Shown piece by piece: positions 58,701 to 64,000 of a stretch of 64,000 nt of DNA. The notes under the pieces were generated by a model. That model had not been told where the DNA came from. It worked only from the letters and a program-made list of their open reading frames with translations, and did not search any database. Numbering within the stretch: position 1 is the first letter of the stretch; the number at the start of each line of letters is the position of its first letter. The stretch is from NCBI GenBank assembly GCA_964017195.1, contig CAXHKT010000102.1:124001-188000 (forward strand), read 5' to 3'. The translations under genes were made by a program, and so were the position numbers. Origin of the DNA: Siderastrea radians. Lineage: Eukaryota > Cnidaria > Anthozoa > Scleractinia > Rhizangiidae.

Positions 58701-59940
58701 CAATAAACTGTTTTTTCTGATAGCCCCGAGGGATTTGCATTATTATTGGGCCAGTGCGCAGCCTTGCGCAGACAGATTGCGCAGATAAGAACACCTTTTT
58801 GAGCCTCTGGGAATGCCCCCAAATGGGGTTTTTTCCCTAAGGATCGCACATATCGCGCTTTCTTTGTACTTTTGCACAAAAGGAACTTTTTTCGGATGGT
58901 CCCAAAGGGATTGAATGCATTTGGGAGCTTTGTGCATGCAGCGGAGAGCGCCAGTTAGCTTTTTGAGCTTTTTGGGGCCTGAGGGAAGGCCCCAAAATGG
59001 GGATTTTTTCCACCTTATCGACAAAATCGCAGACTTTCTACACAATAAACTGTTTTTTCTGATAGCCCCGAGGGATTTGCATTATTATTGGGCCAGTGCG
59101 CAGCCTTGCGCAGACAGATTGCGCAGATAAGAACACCTTTTTGAGCCTCTGGGAATGCCCCAAAATGGGGTTTTTTCCCTAAGGATCGCACATATCGCGC
59201 TTTCTTTGTACTTTTGCACAAAAGGAACTTTTTTCGGATGGTCCCAAAGGGATTGAATGCATTTGGGAGCTTTGTGCATGCAGCGGAGAGCGCCAGTTAG
59301 CTTTTTAAGCTTTTTGGGGCCTGAGGGAAGGCCCCAAAATGGGGGTTTTTCCACCTTATCGACAAAATCGCAGACTTTCTACACAATAAACTGTTTTTTC
59401 TGATAGCCCCGAGGGATTTGCATCATTATTGGGCCAGTGCGCAGCATTGCGCAGACAGATTGCGCAGATAAGAACACCTTTTTGAGCCTCTGGGAATGCC
59501 CCAAAATGGGGTTTTTTCCCTAAGGATCGCACATATCGCACTTTCTTTGTACTTTTGCACAAAAGGAACTTGTTTCGGATGGTCCCAAAGGGATTGAATG
59601 CATTTGGGAGCTTTGTGCATGCAGCGGAGAGCGCCAGTTAGCTTTTTGAGCTTTTTGGGGCCTGAGGGAAGGCCCCAAAATGGGGGTTTTTTTCCACCTT
59701 ATCGACAAAATCGCAGACTTTCTACACAATAAACTGTTTTTTCTGATAGCCCCGAGGGATTTGCATCATTATTGGGCCAGTGCGCAGCCTTGCGCAGACA
59801 GATTGCGCAGATAAGAACACCTTTTTGAGCCTTTGGGAATGCTCCAAAATGCGGTTTTTTCCCTAAGGATCGCACATATCGTGCTTTCTTTGTACTTTTG
59901 CACAAAAGTAACTTTTTTCGGATGGTCCCAAAGGGATTGA

Positions 59941-60291
59941 ATGCATTTGGGAGCTTTGTGCATGCAGCGGAGAGCGCCAGTTAGCTTTTTGAGCTTTTTG
60001 AGCTTTTTGGGGCCTGAGGGAAGGCCCCAAAATGGGGTTTTTTTCCACCTTATCGACAAAATCGCAGACTTTCTACACAATAAACTGTTTTTTCTGATAG
60101 CCCCGAGGGATTTGCATTATTATAGAGCCAGTGCGCAGCCTTGCGCAGACAGATTGCGCAGATAAGAACACCTTTTTGAGGCTCTGGGAATGCCCCAAAA
60201 TGGGGTTTTTTCCCTAAGGATCGCACATATCGCGCTTTCTTTGTACTTTTGCACAAAAGGAACTTTTTTCGGATGGTCCCAAAGGGATTGA
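59941..60291 (+). repeat. 351-bp unit, second copy
   Basis: Copy of the 9-bp expanded unit at +5920 (expansion at about 59985-60002). Confidence 0.88.
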
Positions 60292-61539
60292 ATGCATTTG
60301 GGAGCTTTGTGCATGCAGCGGAGAGCGCCAGTTAGCTTTTTGAGCTTTTTGGGGCCTGAAGGAAGGCCCCAAAATGGGGGTTTTTTCCACCTTATCGACA
60401 AAATCGCAGACTTTCTACACAATAAACTGTTTTTTCTGATAGCCCCGAGGGATTTGCATTATTATTGGGCCAGTGCGCAGCCTTGCGCAGACAGATTGCG
60501 CAGATAAGAACACCTTTTTGAGCCTCTGGGAATGCCCCAAAATGGGGTTTTTTCCCTAGGGATCGCACATATCGCGCTTTCTTTGTACTTTTGCACAAAA
60601 GGAACTTTTTTCGGATGGTCCCAAAGGGATTGAATGCATTTGGGAGCTTTGTGCATGCAGTGGAGAGCGCCAGTTAGCTTTTTGAGCTTTTTGGGGCCTG
60701 AGGGAAGGCCCCAAAATGGGGGTTTTTTCCACCTTATCGACAAAATCGCAGACTTTCTACACAATAAACTGTTTTTTCTGATAGCCCCGAAGGATTTGCA
60801 TTATTATTGGGCCAGTGCGCAGCCTTGCGCAGACAGATTGCGCAGATAAGAACAGCTCTTTGAGCCTCTGGGAATGCCCCAAAATGGGGTTTTTTCCCTG
60901 AGGATCGCACATATCTCGCTTTCTTTGTACTTTTGCACAAAAGGAACTTTTTTCGGATGGTCCCAAAGGGATTGAATGCATTTGGGAGCTTTGTGCATGC
61001 AGCGGAGAGCGCCAGTTAGCTTTTTGAGCTTTTTGGGGCCTGAGGGAAGGCCCCAAAATGGGGGTTTTTTCCACCTTATCGACAAAATCGCAGACTTTCT
61101 ACGCAATAAACTGTTTTCTCTGATAGCCCCGAGGGATTTGCATTATTATTGGGCCAGTGCGCAGCCTTGCGCAGACAGATTGCGCAGATAAGAAGACCTT
61201 TTTGAGCCTCTGGGAATGCCCCAAAATGGGGTTTTTTCCCTAAGGATCGCACATATCGCGCTTTCTTTGTACTTTTGCACAAAAGGAACTTTTTTCGGAT
61301 GGTCCCAAAGGGATTGAATGCATTTGGGAGCTTTGTGCATGCAGCGGAGAGCGCCAGTTAGCTTTTTGAGCTTTTTGGGGCTTGAGGGAAGGCCCCAAAA
61401 TGGGGGTTTTTTCCACCTTATCGACAAAATCGCAGACTTTCTACACAATAAACTGTTTTTTCTGATAGCCCCGAGGGATTTGCATTATTATTGGGCCAGT
61501 GCGCAGCCTTGCGCAGACAGATTGCGGAGATAAGAACAC

Positions 61540-61637
61540 TACACAATAAACTGTTTTTTCTGATAGCCCCGAGGGATTTTCATTATTATTGGGCCAGTGC
61601 GCAGCCTTGCGCAGAAAGATTGCGCAGATAAGAACGC
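61540..61637 (+). repeat. 98-bp partial duplication, second copy
   Basis: Same event at +5920, with the same AATGTGTTTTCTTTTCCC change near 61666. The duplication preceded the 5920-bp amplification. Confidence 0.85.
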
Positions 61638-64000
61638 CTTTTTGAGCCTCTGGGAATGCCCCAAAATGTGTTTTCTTTTCCCTAAGGATCGCACATATCG
61701 CCCTTTCTTTGTACTTTTGCACAAAAGGAACTTTTTTCCGATGGTCCCAAAGGGATTGAATGCATTTGGGAGCTTTGTGCATGCAGCGGAGAGCGCCAGT
61801 TAGCTTTTTGAGCTTTTTGGGGCCTAAGGGAAGGCCCCAAAATGGGGGTTTTTTCCACCTTATCGACAAAATCGCAGACTTTCTACACAATAAACTGTTT
61901 TTTCTGATAGCCCCGAGGGATTTGCATTATTATTGGGCCAGTGCGCAGCCTTGCGCAGACAGATTGCGCAGATAAGAACACCTTTTTGAGCCTCTGGGAA
62001 TGCCCCAAAATGGGGTTTTTTCCCTAAGGATCGCACATATCGCGCTTTCTTTGTACTTTTGCACAAAAGGAACTTTTTTCGGATGGTCCCAAAGGGATTG
62101 AATGCATTTGGGAGCTTTGTGCATGCAGCGGAGAGCGCCAGTTAGCTTTTTGAGCTTTTTGGGGCCTCAGGGAAGGCCCCAAAATGGGGTTTTTTTCCAC
62201 CTTATCGACAAAATCGCAGACTTTCTACACAATAAACTGTTTTTTCTGATAGCCCCGAGGGATTTGCATTATTATTGGGCCAGTGCGCGGCCTTGCGCAG
62301 ACAGATTACGCAGATAAGAACACCTTTTTGAGGCTCTGGGAATGCCCCAAAATGGGGTTTTTTCCCTAAGGATCGCACATATCGCGCTTTCTTTGTACTT
62401 TTGCACAAAAGGAACTTTTTTCGGATGGTCCCAAAGGGATTGAATGCATTTGGGAGCTTTGTGCATGCAGCGGAGAGCGCCAGTTAGCTTTTTGAGCTTT
62501 TTGGGGCCTGAGGGAAGGCCCCAAAATGGGGGTTTTTTCCACCTTATCGACAAAATCGCAGACTTTCTACACAATAAACTGTTTTTTCTGATAGCCCCGA
62601 GGGATTTGCATTATTATTGGGCCAGTGCGCAGCCTTGCGCAGACAGATTGCGCAGATAAGAACACCTTTTTGAGCCTCTGGGAATGCCCGAAAATGGGGT
62701 TTTTTCCCTAAGGATCGCACATATCGCGCTTTCTTTGTACTTTTGCACAAAAGGAACTTTTTTCGGATGGTCCCAAAGGGATTGAATGCATTTGGGAGCT
62801 TTGTGCATGCAGCGGAGAGCGCCAGTTAGCTTTTTGAGCTTTTTGGGGCCTGAGGGAAGGCCCCAAAATGGGGGTTTTTTCCACCTTATCGACAAAATCG
62901 CAGACTTTCTACACAATAAACTGTTTTTTCTGATAGCCCCGAGGGATTTGCATTATTATTGGGCCAGTGCGCAGCCTTGCGCAGACAGATTGCGCAGATA
63001 AGAACATCTTTTTGAGCCTCTGGGAATGCCCCAAAATGGGGTTTTTTCCCTAAGGATCGCACATATCGCGCTTTCTTTGTACTTTTGCACAAAAGCAACT
63101 TTTTCCGGATGGTCCCAAAGGGATTGAATGCATTTGGGAGCTTTGTGCATGCAGCGGAGAGCGCCAGTTAGCTTTTTGAGCTTTTTGGGGCCTGAGGGAA
63201 GGCCCCAAAATGGGGGTTTTTTCCACGTTATCGACAAAATCGCAGACTTTCTACACAATAAACTGTTTTTTCTGATAGCCCCGAGGGATTTGCATTATTA
63301 TTGGGCCAGTGCGCAGCCTTGCGCAGACAGATTGGGCAGAGAAGAACACCTTTTTGAGCCTCTGGGAATGCCCCAAAATGGGGTTTTTCCCTAAGGATCG
63401 CAAATATCGCGCTTTCTTTGTACTTTTGCACAAAAGGAACTTTTTTCGGATGGTCCCAAAGGGATTGAATGCATTTGGGAGCTTTGTGCATGCAGCGGAG
63501 AGCGCCAGTTAGCTTTTTGAGCTTTTTGGGGCCTGAGGGAAGGCCCCAAAATGGGGGTTTTTTTCCACCTTATCGACAAAATCGCAGACTTTCTACACAA
63601 TAAACTGTTTTTTCTGATAGCCCCGAGGGATTTGCATTATTATTGGGCCAGTGCGCAGCCTTGCGCAGACAGATTGCGCAGATAAGAACACCTTTTTGAG
63701 CCTCTGGGAATGCCCCAAAACAGGGTTTTTTCCCTAAGGATCGCACATATCGCGCTTTCTTTGTACTTTGGACAAAAGGAACTTTTTTCGGATGGTCCCA
63801 AAGGGATTGAATGCATTTGGGAGCTTTGTCCATGCAACGGAGAGCGCCAGTTAGCTTTTTGAGCTTTTTGGGGCCTGAGGGAAGGCCCCAAAATGGGGGT
63901 TTTTTCCACCTTATCGACAAAATCGCAGACTTTCTACACAATAAACTGTTTTTTCTGATAGCCCCGAGGGATTTGCATTATTATTGGGCCAGTGCGCAGC

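Larger units (their letters stand above)
1..64000. repeat. 342-bp satellite DNA array filling the window
   Basis: A single tandem repeat fills the window. The landmark ATGCATTTGGGAG recurs at intervals of 342 bp with very few exceptions (for example 20320, 20662, 21004 and on to 40840 without a change of spacing). I count about 187 landmarks: 127 plus, 23 minus, then 37 plus. Spacings of 341 and 343 come mostly from single-base changes in homopolymer runs. Rare spacings of 173, 329, 351 and 442 are listed separately. Position 1 and position 64000 fall at nearly the same phase of the unit, inside the array, so both ends are cut. I see no unique sequence, mobile element or gene anywhere. The short frames present in every unit, on both strands, are repeat by-products. 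The function is inferred only by analogy with eukaryotic heterochromatic satellites; the family is not one I recognise. Confidence 0.97.
51155..64000 (+). repeat. Satellite block 3, plus orientation, distinct subfamily
   Basis: About 37 plus-oriented units starting in mid-unit directly after the second strand switch. The block differs from block 1 by a diagnostic C: nearly every unit reads GGAACTTTTTTCGG, or GTAAC in the copies near 51939, 53989 and 59909, where block 1 reads GGAATTTTTTTCGG. Several units also read GCATCATTATT instead of GCATTATTATT (near 51450, 51792, 53500, 53844 and their downstream copies). From about 52.75 kb the block consists of a 5920-bp multimer and its second copy, which runs off the window. 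Confidence 0.94.
58672..64000 (+). repeat. 5920-bp multimer, copy 2 (cut by the window end)
   Basis: Matches copy 1 at +5920 throughout. I located five substitutions in 5.3 kb: T at 53863 against C at 59783, C 57087 against T 63007, G 57176 against C 63096, T 57185 against C 63105, and C 57307 against G 63227. Four of the five fall within 220 bp (63007-63227), so they may reflect one conversion tract from another unit. Confidence 0.82.

Noticed and set aside
1..64000. CRISPR array
   Set aside because: The repeat is continuous over the full 342 bp with no unique spacers, and there are no cas genes.
1..64000. Primate alpha satellite, suggested by the 171-bp half-unit
   Set aside because: The sequence does not resemble alpha satellite, and I find no CENP-B box motif in the unit. 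Only the length agrees.
1..64000. rDNA spacer, 5S or tRNA gene cluster
   Set aside because: No rRNA-like segment and no A-box/B-box pair of a tRNA gene was seen in the unit.

Overview
The whole 64 kb window is one uninterrupted satellite DNA array. It holds about 187 head-to-tail copies of a unit of roughly 342 bp (about 46% GC, counted by hand on the copy at 20200-20541). I find no gene, RNA gene, transposon or CRISPR array, and no stretch of non-satellite sequence. The array is cut by both window ends, so its true length is unknown. Every open reading frame is a by-product of the repeat: the same few short frames recur on both strands once per unit. A gene-free 64 kb tandem array with higher-order structure points to eukaryotic heterochromatin, such as a centromeric, pericentromeric or subtelomeric block. 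I do not recognise the satellite family and cannot name the organism.

The 342-bp unit is itself an ancient dimer. Its two halves (about 173 bp and 169 bp) align along their whole length, so the original repeat was about 171 bp. Each half carries a CCCCAAAATGGGG inverted repeat followed by a T tract. One half ends in three evenly placed TGCGCA palindromes.

Layout: block 1 (1-43202) reads in the plus orientation, block 2 (43203-51154) is inverted, and block 3 (51155-64000) is plus again. Both orientation switches lie inside short inverted repeats. Restoring block 2 to the plus orientation would leave 74 bp and 79 bp missing at its ends, so this was not a clean inversion. Block 3 is a distinct subfamily: nearly all of its units read GGAACTTTTTTC where blocks 1 and 2 read GGAATTTTTTTC.

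On top of the monomers there is layered higher-order structure. Positions 1-9.5 kb are a mosaic of overlapping duplicated segments. A 5289-bp multimer occurs twice in tandem (9.48-20.03 kb) with no difference that I found. A 10-unit (3420 bp) duplication covers 21.3-27.7 kb. A multimer repeated with lengths of 9, 6, 5 and 5 units covers 28.0-36.6 kb. A 5-unit duplication lies inside the inverted block (43.5-46.6 kb). A 5920-bp multimer is duplicated in block 3 (52.75-64 kb) with only a few substitutions. This pattern fits repeated unequal exchange, conversion or replication slippage, with recent local amplification over an older monomer background. All counts and boundaries were read by eye, and edges marked 'about' are good to a few tens of bases.
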